From contig JACZKQ010000048.1 in the NCBI GenBank assembly GCA_014859965.1, positions 1 through 64,000 on the forward strand: 64,000 bases of DNA. Direction: 5' to 3'. This document shows positions 51,597 through 60,245 of the stretch, piece after piece (position 1 is the first letter of the stretch; every line of letters begins with the position of its first letter). This DNA comes from Phycisphaerae bacterium (GTDB lineage Bacteria; Planctomycetota; Phycisphaerae; Sedimentisphaerales; Anaerohalosphaeraceae). The notes under the pieces were generated by a model. It saw only the letters and a program-made list of their open reading frames with translations, was not told where the DNA came from and did not search any database. A program made the position numbers and the translations under genes.

Positions 51597-51833
51597 ATGA
51601 CTAAAACCATTCGATCCGTTGCTGTATATTTTGCCGTCATGATATTTTTTATCATGTCGCTGGTTGGCTGGTTTTCGGGATGTTCGCCGGCCACCTGCTG
51701 CAACCGCGCTTTTACCGGCGCCGTCATCACTTATCTGGCGGTGTCCTGGGCCGGAAGGGTTGTTCTTAAAATCATGCTCGACGCCCTGATCTCAAACCGC
51801 GCCCGCAAGGCGGCCGGCAAGGATAGCACGTAA
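51597..51833 (+). CDS. Small two-helix membrane protein of unknown function
   Basis: A 78-residue protein with two hydrophobic segments, VAVYFAVMIFFIMSLVGWF and AVITYLAVSWAGRVVLKIML, joined by a short loop with a cysteine group (SGCSPATCC). The C-terminus is basic. It lies 22 bases after flhA in the same orientation and is likely the last gene of that transcript. No family is recognised. The cysteines could bind metal or be lipid-modified, but no lipobox is clear. Confidence 0.6.
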   Translation: MTKTIRSVAVYFAVMIFFIMSLVGWFSGCSPATCCNRAFTGAVITYLAVSWAGRVVLKIMLDALISNRARKAAGKDST

Positions 51834-52009
51834 TCAGTCACAGAGGTGCTGCACGTCACCGTATCGTGGATCAGCCAGTTGCACGCCGCCGCTGTGCGCC
51901 TTGCGGCCAAACAAAACGTTTTCCGATAGCGACGCCGTCCGAGAACAGCCCGCCCTTCGGCAAAATTTCAAGCATTCGGCCCAAAAGCCCTGAAAACTTG
52001 AAAAAACCT

Positions 52010-52037
52010 TAAAGTTCACCGACGCCGCCGCGACAAT
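52010..52037 (+). promoter_or_regulatory. Sigma-28 (FliA)-like promoter for the FlgM-like gene
   Basis: TAAAGTTC (52010-52017) matches the sigma-28 -35 TAAAGTTT at 7 of 8 bases. Eleven bases later CGCGACAA (52029-52036) matches GCCGATAA at 5 of 8 with the right spacing. Transcription would start near 52043, about 20 bases before the gene. Confidence 0.5.
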
Positions 52038-52063
52038 ACTCTCGGATAAGGGCTCTGTTTGGA

Positions 52064-52351
52064 ATGATGAGGATCGACGTGGGTACCAACGGCATAGACA
52101 CAATTGCGTTCGGCAATGCAGACGGCGAATGGCTGCGGACCTCCAGGTCGACGCGCAAGGCCGCCGCCGCCGAAAACGCCGATGCCGCCCTCCGCGTCGA
52201 CTATGCCGCTGCGATCCGAAAGGCCCTCCAACTCAGCGACGAAGACACCGCAGTCATCGAGGCCGCCAGAAAGGCCATCGAACAGGACACCCTCGAAAGC
52301 CCCCAAAACATTCGGGCCGCCGCCGAGAATCTCCTGACATTCGGCATATAA
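52064..52351 (+). CDS. flgM: FlgM-like anti-sigma-28 factor (probable)
   Basis: A 95-residue soluble protein with a disordered, polar N-terminal half and a helical C-terminus. The final pattern VIEAARKAIEQDTLESPQNI then RAAAENLLTFGI matches the FlgM layout of helix, (D/G)T-x-(S/T)P-E-x-I, helix. FlgM binds FliA and keeps late flagellar genes off until hook completion, then is exported. Two Met codons start the gene; the first is used. A sigma-28-like promoter precedes it and a strong terminator follows, so it forms its own unit after the flhA genes. FlgM is low-conservation, so the call is moderate. Confidence 0.55.
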   Translation: MMRIDVGTNGIDTIAFGNADGEWLRTSRSTRKAAAAENADAALRVDYAAAIRKALQLSDEDTAVIEAARKAIEQDTLESPQNIRAAAENLLTFGI

Positions 52352-52420
52352 AATAATGAAGAGGTAGTTACGAATGAGCCATGGACGGCTCAAGACATAA
52401 GTAAGGGATTATTTGAAATC

Positions 52421-52468
52421 TGGCGAGGAAGTATGGCTATCCCGCTAATGCCATTCCTCGCCATTTTT
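52421..52468 (+). terminator. Intrinsic terminator after the FlgM-like gene
   Basis: TGGCGAGGA (52421-52429) pairs with TCCTCGCCA (52455-52463); ATGGC/GCCAT pairs inside. A run of T follows (52463-52468). Strong stem of about 14 bp in total. Confidence 0.85.
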
Positions 52469-52980
52469 CATGCGCCCGTCACAATATCTTCAGGCCACGA
52501 AATCCACCACCAATCCGAACGGCACGTCGCGTGCCGTTCGGTAAGACGGCCTTGCCGTAAAGGGCCGGCCCACCTGCATGCGACAATTTAAAAGGTCCGC
52601 CCTTACCCTGTGTCTTATCGCAAGAGGCTCAGTCCCATCATGATTTTCCGTTGGCCGTAAACTGCCGGCCAGCACAATTTGCGCGGGCCTGGATGCGATC
52701 ACTTTGCACGATATCATTCGGCTCATCTCTTAGCCCCCCGCACCGGGCGGGCAACTAATTCGGCCCGCTGCCAATAGATCGGCTGCATCACATGTCCCCC
52801 TGTCCAGCCCCATTAAACCTGCGAATACCCGTACTGTTCAGCCGCATTATAGCAGAATCGTGGCCTGATTTCAAGGTTTTTTTGTGCCTTACGCAGAAAC
52901 ATTCGCGTCACGGATGGTCCCAAAACATCTTGCATTTGACATTACCATGCGGTACAAGACCGCGTACAAGGAGACATGGT
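52469..52980. other. Gap without a supported gene
   Basis: About 510 bases between the terminator and the zinc-ribbon gene. A 78-codon minus-strand frame (52490-52726) is open, but it uses AGG/AGA for five of its eleven arginines, unlike nearby genes, and has no clear ribosome site. A TTGCAT...TACAAG pair with 17-base spacing (52931-52959) is a weak candidate promoter for the next gene. Confidence 0.35.
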
Positions 52981-53181
52981 ATGCAGTTGCTTGCAAGGTG
53001 CCCGAAATGCGGGCAGGTATTAAAGTTGGATGTGTCGGCCGCCGACCGGCGTATCGGTTGTCCTGCGTGCGGGCGAAAGTTTCGTGTGCCCGACATCAAT
53101 AACTTTGACCGCGCGATGGCCGTTGCGCGGAACGCGCGCAGCAAAGTCTATATTGACGAAGAAGGCAACACCTATGCGTAA
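52981..53181 (+). CDS. Small MJ0042-type zinc-ribbon protein
   Basis: A 66-residue protein. Residues 7-35 form a zinc ribbon of MJ0042 type: CPKCGQVLKLDV then RIGCPACGRKF, two CxxC knuckles 17 residues apart. A short charged helix (DRAMAVARNARSKVYID) completes it. Ribosome site AGGAG lies seven bases before the ATG; the longer frame upstream has no support. MJ0042 ribbons are common in Planctomycetota, often at the N-terminus of larger proteins. Partner and role are unknown. It lies between the flagellar block and the convergent sulfur operon. Confidence 0.8.
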   Translation: MQLLARCPKCGQVLKLDVSAADRRIGCPACGRKFRVPDINNFDRAMAVARNARSKVYIDEEGNTYA

Positions 53182-53248
53182 AACCTCCTGTCTCGTTTAA
53201 CATTACACCAGTCAACGAGTCACAGGCCTGATGTTTCCACCGCCAGAT

Positions 53249-54412
53249 TTACGCGGTTACAAACGGGCTCAGTTCGCGAAGACGATTGACGACAGGCGCC
53301 ATCTTCTCGACAACGAAGTCGACCTCTGCTTCCGTGTTGTAGCGGCTCAAGCTGAATCGGATTGACCCGTGCGCAGCGGTAAACGGAACGCCCATCGCCC
53401 GGAGGACGTGCGAAGGCTCCAGTGATCCTGACGTACATGCCGAGCCGCTGCTTGCGCAGATGCCGAAACGATTCAGCATAAGCAGGATCGCCTCGCCCTC
53501 AATATACTCGAAGCTGATATTGGTCGTGTTCGGCAGGCGATTCTCTGGGTCGCCGTTGACCATACTGCCGGGACATGTCTCAAGAATGCCGGCTTCCAGT
53601 CTGTCCCGGAGCTGCCGCACACGCGTATTTTCGTCGGCAATAGTCGCCCCGGCCAGTTCACATGCCTTGCCCAGCGCGATTATGCCCGGCACGTTTTCTG
53701 TGCCCGCCCGCCGGCCGGACTCCTGATGGCCTCCCAGCATAAACGGAGAAAGCCGCGTGCCTTTCCGCACGTACAGCACCCCCACGCCTTTGGGTGCATG
53801 CAGCTTATGGCCGGAAAGGCTCAGAATATCAATCGGCAAATCGCTCAATTGCATGGGCAGTTTGCCGACCGCCTGCACGGCGTCGGTGTGACAAACAATT
53901 CCTTTGCTGCGCACCAGCCCGCCAATCTGTTCGATGGGAAAAACCGTCCCGGTTTCGTTGTTGGCCCACATGACGGAAACAATCGCAACATCATCGGTGA
54001 GGCAGTCGGCCAGTTGGTCTATGTCCAGCCGCCCCTGCTTGTCGACGCCGATCTCAAGGATCGTATAGCCGTGCCGTTCCAGTTGGCGGCACGTGCTCAG
54101 CACAGCCGGATGTTCCACGCGCGTCGTCACTACGGTCCGCCGCTGCGGCATACTTTCCAGCGCCCCTCGGATGGCGGTATTGTCGCTTTCGGTACCGCAA
54201 CTGGTGAAGATGATCTCCTCCGGCAGACACCCCAGGAGCCGCGCCACTCGTGCGCGCGCCTCGCCGAGTTTGCCGCCGACCTGCCCGCCGAACGTATGCA
54301 TGCTCGACGGATTACCATACAGCCTGCCCAGATAGGGTGTCATCTCCGCGATTACTTCTTCTGCGACCATGGTGGTGGCGTTGTTGTCCATATAGATCAC
54401 GGCGCTCATCAT
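53249..54412 (-). CDS. nifS: Cysteine desulfurase NifS/IscS
   Basis: A 387-residue PLP enzyme that takes sulfur from cysteine for Fe-S assembly, giving alanine. It begins VIYMDNNATT, has TSCGTESDN, EHPAVLSTC, the PLP Lys in SLSGHKLHAPKG, and the catalytic Cys in CASSGSACTSGSLEPSH. The 12-residue insertion separating group I enzymes is of the NifS/IscS type. It overlaps nifU by four bases and is the last gene of the seven-gene operon. The two are the matched scaffold-desulfurase pair. Confidence 0.96.
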   Translation of the reverse strand: MMSAVIYMDNNATTMVAEEVIAEMTPYLGRLYGNPSSMHTFGGQVGGKLGEARARVARLLGCLPEEIIFTSCGTESDNTAIRGALESMPQRRTVVTTRVEHPAVLSTCRQLERHGYTILEIGVDKQGRLDIDQLADCLTDDVAIVSVMWANNETGTVFPIEQIGGLVRSKGIVCHTDAVQAVGKLPMQLSDLPIDILSLSGHKLHAPKGVGVLYVRKGTRLSPFMLGGHQESGRRAGTENVPGIIALGKACELAGATIADENTRVRQLRDRLEAGILETCPGSMVNGDPENRLPNTTNISFEYIEGEAILLMLNRFGICASSGSACTSGSLEPSHVLRAMGVPFTAAHGSIRFSLSRYNTEAEVDFVVEKMAPVVNRLRELSPFVTA

Positions 54413-55296
54413 GCGTTCTCCTCTCGATGTACATGAACTGTCGGCTGGCTGCTGCGGTCTTCCTCCACCAACAAATCCTCACTGACAAACTCCCTGAGTT
54501 TCGCCTGCACTACGTCCTTCATCGTCCACTCGGCCATCTTGCACTGGGCGCACATGCCGCGAAACGCCACGATCACCCGGTCGCCGTCCACGTCGATCAA
54601 CTCCATGTCGCCGCCATCGGCGCGAAGCTTCGGCCTAATCTGCTCATTGATGGTCTGCTGAATAAGTTGTATCTTCTGAATGTTCGTCAGCTTCCGGGGC
54701 TGTGCGGGAGCGGCGGCCTGCGTTTTGGCCTTGTCGCCCTGGATGTCCTCGATTAGCCGCCGGATCTCGCCATGGCAGCCGCCGCAACCGCCGCCGGCCT
54801 TGCAGTAATTGGTCACCTGCTCAACTGTGGTCAAATCGTTCTCGCGAATTACCTTCTTGATCTCCTCGTCCGTAACACCGAAACATGTACAGACGACAGT
54901 CCCGTGCTTTTCATGGGCGGGCTCGCCCTTGCCGCGGTAGTGTGCGATCGCGGCGGTAAGCGCTTCCTGGCCCATCACCGAGCAGTGCATCTTCTGCTCG
55001 GGAAGCCCGCCCAGCCTCCGGGCAATATCCTGGTTGGTCACCGCCTCGGCCTCCTCTAAGGTCATGCCTTTGATAATTTCCGTCAAGACCGACGATGACG
55101 CCACTGCGCTGGCGCAGCCAAATGTCTTGAACTTTGCGTCGGCAATGCGTCCCTGGGCATCGAGTTTGAACGTCAGCGTCAGCGCGTCACCGCACGCCAG
55201 AGAGCCTACCTCCCCCACGCCGTCGGCGTCTTCAATAAACCCGACATTCCGCGGGTTCATGAAATGGTCCATTACCTTGTCTGTATAATCCCACAT
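54409..55296 (-). CDS. nifU: Fe-S cluster scaffold protein NifU (three-domain)
   Basis: A 295-residue full-length NifU. The N-terminal IscU-like domain has the three ligand cysteines (SLACGDALT, FGCASAVASSS, MHCSVMGQEAL). A central BFD-like [2Fe-2S] domain follows (CTCFGVT...CKAGGGCGGC). The C-terminal Nfu-like domain has LRADGGDMELID and CAQCKMAE. Full-length NifU is typical of anaerobes and nitrogen fixers, but no nif genes are near, so general Fe-S assembly is likely. Overlaps nifS. Confidence 0.96.
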   Translation of the reverse strand: MWDYTDKVMDHFMNPRNVGFIEDADGVGEVGSLACGDALTLTFKLDAQGRIADAKFKTFGCASAVASSSVLTEIIKGMTLEEAEAVTNQDIARRLGGLPEQKMHCSVMGQEALTAAIAHYRGKGEPAHEKHGTVVCTCFGVTDEEIKKVIRENDLTTVEQVTNYCKAGGGCGGCHGEIRRLIEDIQGDKAKTQAAAPAQPRKLTNIQKIQLIQQTINEQIRPKLRADGGDMELIDVDGDRVIVAFRGMCAQCKMAEWTMKDVVQAKLREFVSEDLLVEEDRSSQPTVHVHREENA

Positions 55297-55384
55297 CGGC
55301 CAAATATCCCTTCACGTTCTGATTCTCCCCCCGCCAAAAAAATATACACCTCCGGACATCTTTTTGTTCGATCCTGCAGGCGCC

Positions 55385-56674
55385 TCAAGACTGACTGGTC
55401 TTGAGCGCCTGATCCACATCGGCGATGATATCGGCGATGTGCTCGGTTCCCACCGAAATACGAATGAAATCAGGCGTCACGCCCGCGGCCAACTGCTCGG
55501 CGGCGCTCAACTGCTGGTGGGTCGTTGTCGCCGGATGAATCACCAGTGTTTTGCTGTCGAGAACGTTGGCCAGGTGACTGGCCAGTTTCACATGGTTGAT
55601 GAATTTGGCGCCGGCATCGGGGCCGCCCTTGATCCCGAAGCCCAGGATTGCGCCCTGCCCCTGCGGCAGGTATTTCATCGCCCGTTCATAATCTCGATGC
55701 GACGGCAGACCCGGATAGTTCACCCATGTGACCGCCTCGTGCTTTTCCAGAAACGCGGCCAGCGCCAACGCATTTTCGCAATGGCGCGGCGCCCGTAAAT
55801 GGATTGTCTCCAGGCCCATCAGGAACAGAAACGCATTAAACGGCGACATGCAGGCCCCCATGTCCCGCAGCAGTTGCGTTCGGGCCTTGATAATGTACGC
55901 CAGCGGCCCCACCGCCTCTACGTACCTGACCCCATGATAACTCGGGTCCGGCTCGGTCAATTCAGGGAATTTGCCGTTGCTCCAATCAAATTTGCCCGAA
56001 TCCACAATCACCCCGCCGATGCTGTTACCGTGGCCGCCGATCATTTTCGTGCAACTGTGTACGACGATGTCGATGCCATGCTCGAACGGCCTGAACAACA
56101 TCGGCGACGTCACCGTGTTGTCGCAGATAACCGGAATGCCCCGTGCATGCGCTGCTTTCGCGACAGCCTCAAAGTCCATAATGTCGTTCTTCGGATTGCC
56201 GATCGTTTCAATGTAGACGAACCGCGTGTTGTCCTTAATGGCATCGGCGAAATTCCGCGGATCGTTGGGCTCCACGAACGTTACGTCGATACCGAGCTTC
56301 GGCAGCGTCTGGCTGAACAGCGTATACGTGCCGCCATAAAGTGAATTGGATGCAACGAAATGTTGCCCCGCCTGGCAGATATTCAACACCGCCGCCGTGA
56401 TCGCCGCCATGCCCGAGCTGAAGGCAAGGCCGCCGACGCCCCCTTCCATGGCCGTTAAACGTTTTTCCAGAACGTCCGTAGTAGGATTCATCAATCGCGT
56501 GTAGATGTTGCCGAATTCTCGCAGCGCAAAAAGGTTCGCTGCGTGTTCCGTATCCCGAAACACATAGCTGCTCGTCTGATAAATCGGCACCGCACGGCTG
56601 CCCGTATCCGTATCGACGGGCTGACCTGCATGAAGCGCCAGCGTTTCGAGATGGTAATTATATTCCTGCGTCAT
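55385..56674 (-). CDS. metY: O-acetylhomoserine sulfhydrylase
   Basis: A 429-residue Cys/Met-metabolism PLP enzyme. It has [12 protein letters not shown] at the start, [15 protein letters not shown], the PLP-binding [16 protein letters not shown], and the [18 protein letters not shown] end typical of MetY. It makes homocysteine directly from sulfide and O-acetylhomoserine; many family members can also make cysteine from O-acetylserine. With cysK and cysE in the same operon it would spread sulfide into both methionine and cysteine. Length matches MetY rather than the shorter MetB/MetC. Confidence 0.93.
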   Translation of the reverse strand: MTQEYNYHLETLALHAGQPVDTDTGSRAVPIYQTSSYVFRDTEHAANLFALREFGNIYTRLMNPTTDVLEKRLTAMEGGVGGLAFSSGMAAITAAVLNICQAGQHFVASNSLYGGTYTLFSQTLPKLGIDVTFVEPNDPRNFADAIKDNTRFVYIETIGNPKNDIMDFEAVAKAAHARGIPVICDNTVTSPMLFRPFEHGIDIVVHSCTKMIGGHGNSIGGVIVDSGKFDWSNGKFPELTEPDPSYHGVRYVEAVGPLAYIIKARTQLLRDMGACMSPFNAFLFLMGLETIHLRAPRHCENALALAAFLEKHEAVTWVNYPGLPSHRDYERAMKYLPQGQGAILGFGIKGGPDAGAKFINHVKLASHLANVLDSKTLVIHPATTTHQQLSAAEQLAAGVTPDFIRISVGTEHIADIIADVDQALKTSQS

Positions 56675-56717
56675 CGCTGCTTCCTTGTCGTAAAATAGGT
56701 CTCTGAATTCCCACCAA

Positions 56718-57632
56718 TCATGTCGGTGTCACTTCCAGCATCCGGTCCAGCGACAGGCGGGCACGCACGCGGACATCCTCGGGTACGGTGATGCGGTACT
56801 GCATGTCTTCCAGGGACCATAGCACTTTTTCCAATGTGATCTTCTTCATATTTCGGCACGCCGCCGCATCCGAAACCGGAATAAACGTCTTGTCGGGACA
56901 GGCTTTTTTCAGCGAATGAATGATCCCGACCTCCGTGACGACGATGAAGCGCCGATAATCACTCATGCCTGCGAACTTCAACATCTGGCCTGTGCTGAGC
57001 AGTTCATCCGAAGCCGCCCGCACCTCGCTGCTGCATTCCGGGTGCGACATGACGACCGCATCCGGAAATTTCGCTCTGGCGGCGGCCACTTCCTCGGTCG
57101 TAATCCGCGCATGCGTCAGGCAGTAACCCGGCCACAGGATCATGTCGCGGCCCGTTTGGTCAATGATATACTGCCCCAGATTGCGGTCCGGAACAAAAAT
57201 AATCTCGCGGTCCTCCGGAAGCCGCCGCACGAGTTGCAGTGCGTTGCTGCTCGTGCAGCAATAATCGCTCAACGCCTTGACTTCCGCAGTCGTATTCACA
57301 TAGCAGACCACCAGGGCATTCGGATGACGCTTCTTCAAATCCGCTAACTGCTTCGCATCGATCATATCCGCCATCGGGCATCCCGCCGTCGCATCGGGAA
57401 GCAGCACCGTTTTATCCGGCGAAAGGATTGCTGCCGTCTCGGCCATGAAGCGAACGCCGCAGAATACGATCGTCGCCGCGTCCGTTTTGGAGGCTTCAAT
57501 GCTCAAACCCAATGAGTCGCCCGTAAAATCCGCAATGTCCTGCACCTCGCCTATTTGATAATTGTGCGCAAGGACTACCGCCCGCCGCTGCCGCTTCAAA
57601 GTTGCTATTTTTTCTATGATCTCGCCGGACAT
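56718..57632 (-). CDS. nadA: Quinolinate synthase NadA
   Basis: A 304-residue [4Fe-4S] enzyme that makes quinolinate from iminoaspartate and DHAP for NAD. It has [65 protein letters not shown], and the cluster ligands in the three usual segments (the last is [16 protein letters not shown]). The ATG at 57632 has GGGAG three bases upstream; a longer frame would overlap cysE. An oxygen-sensitive Fe-S enzyme inside an Fe-S assembly operon suggests that cluster supply and NAD synthesis are co-regulated. Confidence 0.95.
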   Translation of the reverse strand: MSGEIIEKIATLKRQRRAVVLAHNYQIGEVQDIADFTGDSLGLSIEASKTDAATIVFCGVRFMAETAAILSPDKTVLLPDATAGCPMADMIDAKQLADLKKRHPNALVVCYVNTTAEVKALSDYCCTSSNALQLVRRLPEDREIIFVPDRNLGQYIIDQTGRDMILWPGYCLTHARITTEEVAAARAKFPDAVVMSHPECSSEVRAASDELLSTGQMLKFAGMSDYRRFIVVTEVGIIHSLKKACPDKTFIPVSDAAACRNMKKITLEKVLWSLEDMQYRITVPEDVRVRARLSLDRMLEVTPT

Positions 57633-57654
57633 GTGCTCCCGCCGTATTAAGTTA

Positions 57655-58599
57655 CTATTCGTCTTTCTTATGCTCTTTGTGGGCGCCATGTTTGTCCCTG
57701 TGGTGCTTCACCTGCACTTCGGGCATCGCCATCGTCACGGTGACGCCGGGCGGCACATCCTGCCGCACCCATGCATTGGCCCCAATCACCGCCCCCCTGC
57801 CAACCGTCACGTTGCCCAGGATCGTCGCTTCCGCATAGATCGTGACATCGTCCTCGATCGTCGGATGGCGCTTGACCCCCCGGATCCTCTGCGCGTCTCT
57901 GGGAATGCTGATCGCCACCAGCGATACGCCCTGGTAAAACTTGACATTGTCGCCGATCACGGCCGTCTCACCCACTACGACGCCCGTGCCATGATCGATG
58001 AAAAAGTGCCTGCCGATTTTCGCGCCGGGATGTATATCGATGCCGGTCTTCGCGTGAGCGCTTTCACTCATAATCCGAGGGATCAACGGCACTTCCATCA
58101 AGTGCAACTCATGTGCGATCCGGTGGATCGTAATTGCCGCTATATAGGGATAACTGATTACGATTTCTTCCAGCGATTTCGCCGCCGGATCACCGTTGAA
58201 CGCTGCCTGGACGTCTGTCTTCAACAACTCTCTTATCTGCGGAAGCCTGGCAATCAGTTTTTCGGTAATGTCCGCCGCCATTGTGGCACAATCGCATGTC
58301 ACGCAATTCTTCAAACGGCATTCGTGACGCAATGCCAGACAAATCTGCTCAGTCAGGTCGGACCGGAGTTTGCACAGGATATCTCCCACGATATACCGGA
58401 TATTCTCCTTCCTGACGACACGTTTGCCGGTATACCCCGGAAAAAGGAGTTCCAGCAAGTCTTCCAGCAACATCATGATTTTTTCACGAACGGGGAGATT
58501 CGTCACATCAATAAAGTTGGTCCCCGAATCGCCGTCGTATGTGGCGACGATTGCCTCAATGATGTCTTCGATCCGATCTTTTTCTTTACGCTCGTCCAT
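57655..58599 (-). CDS. cysE: Serine O-acetyltransferase (EpsC type)
   Basis: A 314-residue enzyme that makes O-acetylserine from serine and acetyl-CoA. The N-terminal helical half (about 1-165) has several cysteines (CRLKNCVTCDC). The left-handed beta-helix holds GIDIHPGAKIGRHFFIDHGTGVVVGE (in part), GDNVKFYQGV and RHPTIEDDVTIYAEATILG. The C-terminus is His/Lys-rich (HHRDKHGAHKEHKKDE) and lacks the terminal Ile of E. coli CysE that docks into CysK, so a stable CysE-CysK complex is doubtful. Upstream cysK is 18 bases away. Confidence 0.92.
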   Translation of the reverse strand: MDERKEKDRIEDIIEAIVATYDGDSGTNFIDVTNLPVREKIMMLLEDLLELLFPGYTGKRVVRKENIRYIVGDILCKLRSDLTEQICLALRHECRLKNCVTCDCATMAADITEKLIARLPQIRELLKTDVQAAFNGDPAAKSLEEIVISYPYIAAITIHRIAHELHLMEVPLIPRIMSESAHAKTGIDIHPGAKIGRHFFIDHGTGVVVGETAVIGDNVKFYQGVSLVAISIPRDAQRIRGVKRHPTIEDDVTIYAEATILGNVTVGRGAVIGANAWVRQDVPPGVTVTMAMPEVQVKHHRDKHGAHKEHKKDE

Positions 58600-58617
58600 C
58601 CAGGCCGCTCCACTCGA

Positions 58618-59538
58618 TCAGGCAAATAGTTCCGTTGACAGATAACGCTCGCCCGTATCCGGGAGAATCACCACGATTACCTTGCCCTTGTTCTCCGGCC
58701 GCCTGGAAACCTCCATCGCCGCGTACATCGCGGCCCCGGAACTGATGCCGGCAAGTATCCCCTCGCTTGACGCCAGGCGTCGCGCCGTCTCCACCGCCTC
58801 TTCGTTGGTCACCTTGAACACCTCATCAATGAGATCGCGATTCAGCACGTCGGGTATGAATCCCGCACCGATACCCTGAATCTTGTGAGGCCCCGGCCGC
58901 TCCCCTGACAGAACCGCTGAGTCCGACGGCTCCACGGCAATAGCGCGGACCTCCGGATTGCGGGTCTTGAGCACCTCGCTGCACCCGGTGATCGTGCCGC
59001 CTGTTCCCACTCCCGCCACGAACACGTCCACCCTGCCGTCCGTGTCGCTCCATATCTCCTCGGCTGTGGTGCGCCGGTGCACGTCAGGGTTGGCCGCATT
59101 TGTGAACTGTTGCGGCACGAAAACGTTTCCATTTTCCTTCTTTATCCGTTCCGCTTCATCAACCGCGCCGCGCATCCCCAACTCCGCCGGCGTCAGCACA
59201 ATCTCGGCGCCAAGTATCCGCAACAGCTTCCTCCGTTCGACACTCATCGACTCCGGCATCGTCAGCTTCAGCTTGTACCCCTTCGCTGCGCACACCAGCG
59301 CAAGACCGATGCCGGTATTGCCACTCGTCGGCTCTACAATGAGCGTGCTTGGGCCTACAAGTCCCTTGCGTTCGGCCTCGTCAATCATCGCCAGAGCAAT
59401 GCGGTCCTTGACGCTGCCGCAAGGATTGAATGCCTCAAGTTTGGCCAGAATTGTGGCGTCTCGGCTTCCGAGTTTGTTGATCTTGACCAGCGGTGTTTCT
59501 CCAATCGTCGCCGTGATATCCGCATAAATCCTGCTCAT
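58618..59538 (-). CDS. cysK: Cysteine synthase A
   Basis: A 306-residue O-acetylserine sulfhydrylase, PLP-dependent. PLP Lys is in [11 protein letters not shown]; phosphate/substrate loops are [14 protein letters not shown] and [26 protein letters not shown] and [12 protein letters not shown]-type ends are present ([15 protein letters not shown]). The ATG at 59538 has AAGGGGG about nine bases upstream; the frame extends 22 codons further without support. First structural gene after the Rrf2 regulator. Confidence 0.95.
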   Translation of the reverse strand: MSRIYADITATIGETPLVKINKLGSRDATILAKLEAFNPCGSVKDRIALAMIDEAERKGLVGPSTLIVEPTSGNTGIGLALVCAAKGYKLKLTMPESMSVERRKLLRILGAEIVLTPAELGMRGAVDEAERIKKENGNVFVPQQFTNAANPDVHRRTTAEEIWSDTDGRVDVFVAGVGTGGTITGCSEVLKTRNPEVRAIAVEPSDSAVLSGERPGPHKIQGIGAGFIPDVLNRDLIDEVFKVTNEEAVETARRLASSEGILAGISSGAAMYAAMEVSRRPENKGKVIVVILPDTGERYLSTELFA

Positions 59539-59554
59539 CTCGTTATGACCCCCT

Positions 59555-59992
59555 TCAAATCTGATAATGATCCGACGAATCGCCCTGTTTTGCCTTGTCC
59601 ACAAGATCCTGCAGAGTCAGTGATTCGAGAACACCCATCATGGCCGACTGCATTTTCGCCCATACCTGACGTGTCACGCAATCCATACACCGGGGACAAT
59701 GTTCCGGATGCTCCAGGCACTCCACGGAAATCGGCGGCCCCTCCAGCGTCATGAAGATGTCGTCAAGCTTAACCTCCGCCGGGGGCCGAGTCAACTCATA
59801 GCCTCCGTGCGGGCCCCGCACGCTTCGAACCAGACCTGACGACTTAAGCAGGGAAATCAACTGCTCAAGGTACTTATTCGATATGTCCTCCCTCTCTGCA
59901 ATCGTTTTAATCTGCAGGGGTCCTTTGCCATAGTCGATGGCAAGCTCCAAAATTGCCCTAAAACCATATCGGCTTCTGGATGATAATTTCAT
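59555..59992 (-). CDS. Rrf2-family transcriptional regulator (IscR/CymR-like)
   Basis: A 145-residue winged-helix regulator starting [18 protein letters not shown], with [19 protein letters not shown] as the recognition region and [14 protein letters not shown] as the wing. A cysteine group [15 protein letters not shown] near 95-110 has the spacing seen in cluster-binding IscR-like members, so it may sense Fe-S or redox status; CymR-like proteins without cysteines sense cysteine metabolism instead. AGGAG is six bases before the ATG. It heads the operon it probably controls, and a perfect dyad overlaps its promoter. Confidence 0.92.
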   Translation of the reverse strand: MKLSSRSRYGFRAILELAIDYGKGPLQIKTIAEREDISNKYLEQLISLLKSSGLVRSVRGPHGGYELTRPPAEVKLDDIFMTLEGPPISVECLEHPEHCPRCMDCVTRQVWAKMQSAMMGVLESLTLQDLVDKAKQGDSSDHYQI

Positions 59993-60010
59993 AAGCTTCT
60001 CCTAATTTCC

Positions 60011-60052
60011 TACTGCTTCAGTAGTCTAACCTTAACTACAGAACATGTCAAC
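60011..60052 (-). promoter_or_regulatory. Promoter and candidate Rrf2 operator of the sulfur/Fe-S operon
   Basis: On the minus strand TTGACA (60047-60052) and TAGACT (60024-60029) are 17 bases apart. A perfect dyad CTACTG-AAG-CAGTAG (60011-60025) overlaps the end of the -10 and the start site, a classic place for a repressor. The Rrf2 ATG is about 20 bases further on. Confidence 0.75.
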
Positions 60053-60175
60053 AGATTGTGCCGATAAAAAGCATTATATTTGATTTCGGGGGTTGCTGAA
60101 CGGCATTGATTTCATTAAATAAGGCAGATGTGAAATACAGGTCAATTTTTCATAGTAATTGCGTGATATTTGTGC

Positions 60176-60204
60176 TTGACGCAAGTCATCGTCTCCTTTA
60201 CAAT
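60176..60204 (+). promoter_or_regulatory. Sigma-70-like promoter for the GT4-toroid fusion gene
   Basis: TTGACG (60176-60181) and TACAAT (60199-60204) are separated by 17 bases. It points away from the Rrf2 operon, with AT-rich sequence between the two promoters. Confidence 0.7.
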
Positions 60205-60245
60205 TGGGGAGTAAAAATCATCACTTTAAGGCAGGGAGGCATACC

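Noticed and set aside
52490-52726. 78-codon minus-strand frame in an otherwise empty gap
   Set aside because: AGG/AGA codons make up five of eleven arginines, unlike neighbouring genes; no clear ribosome site and no known family. It cannot be excluded without conservation data.
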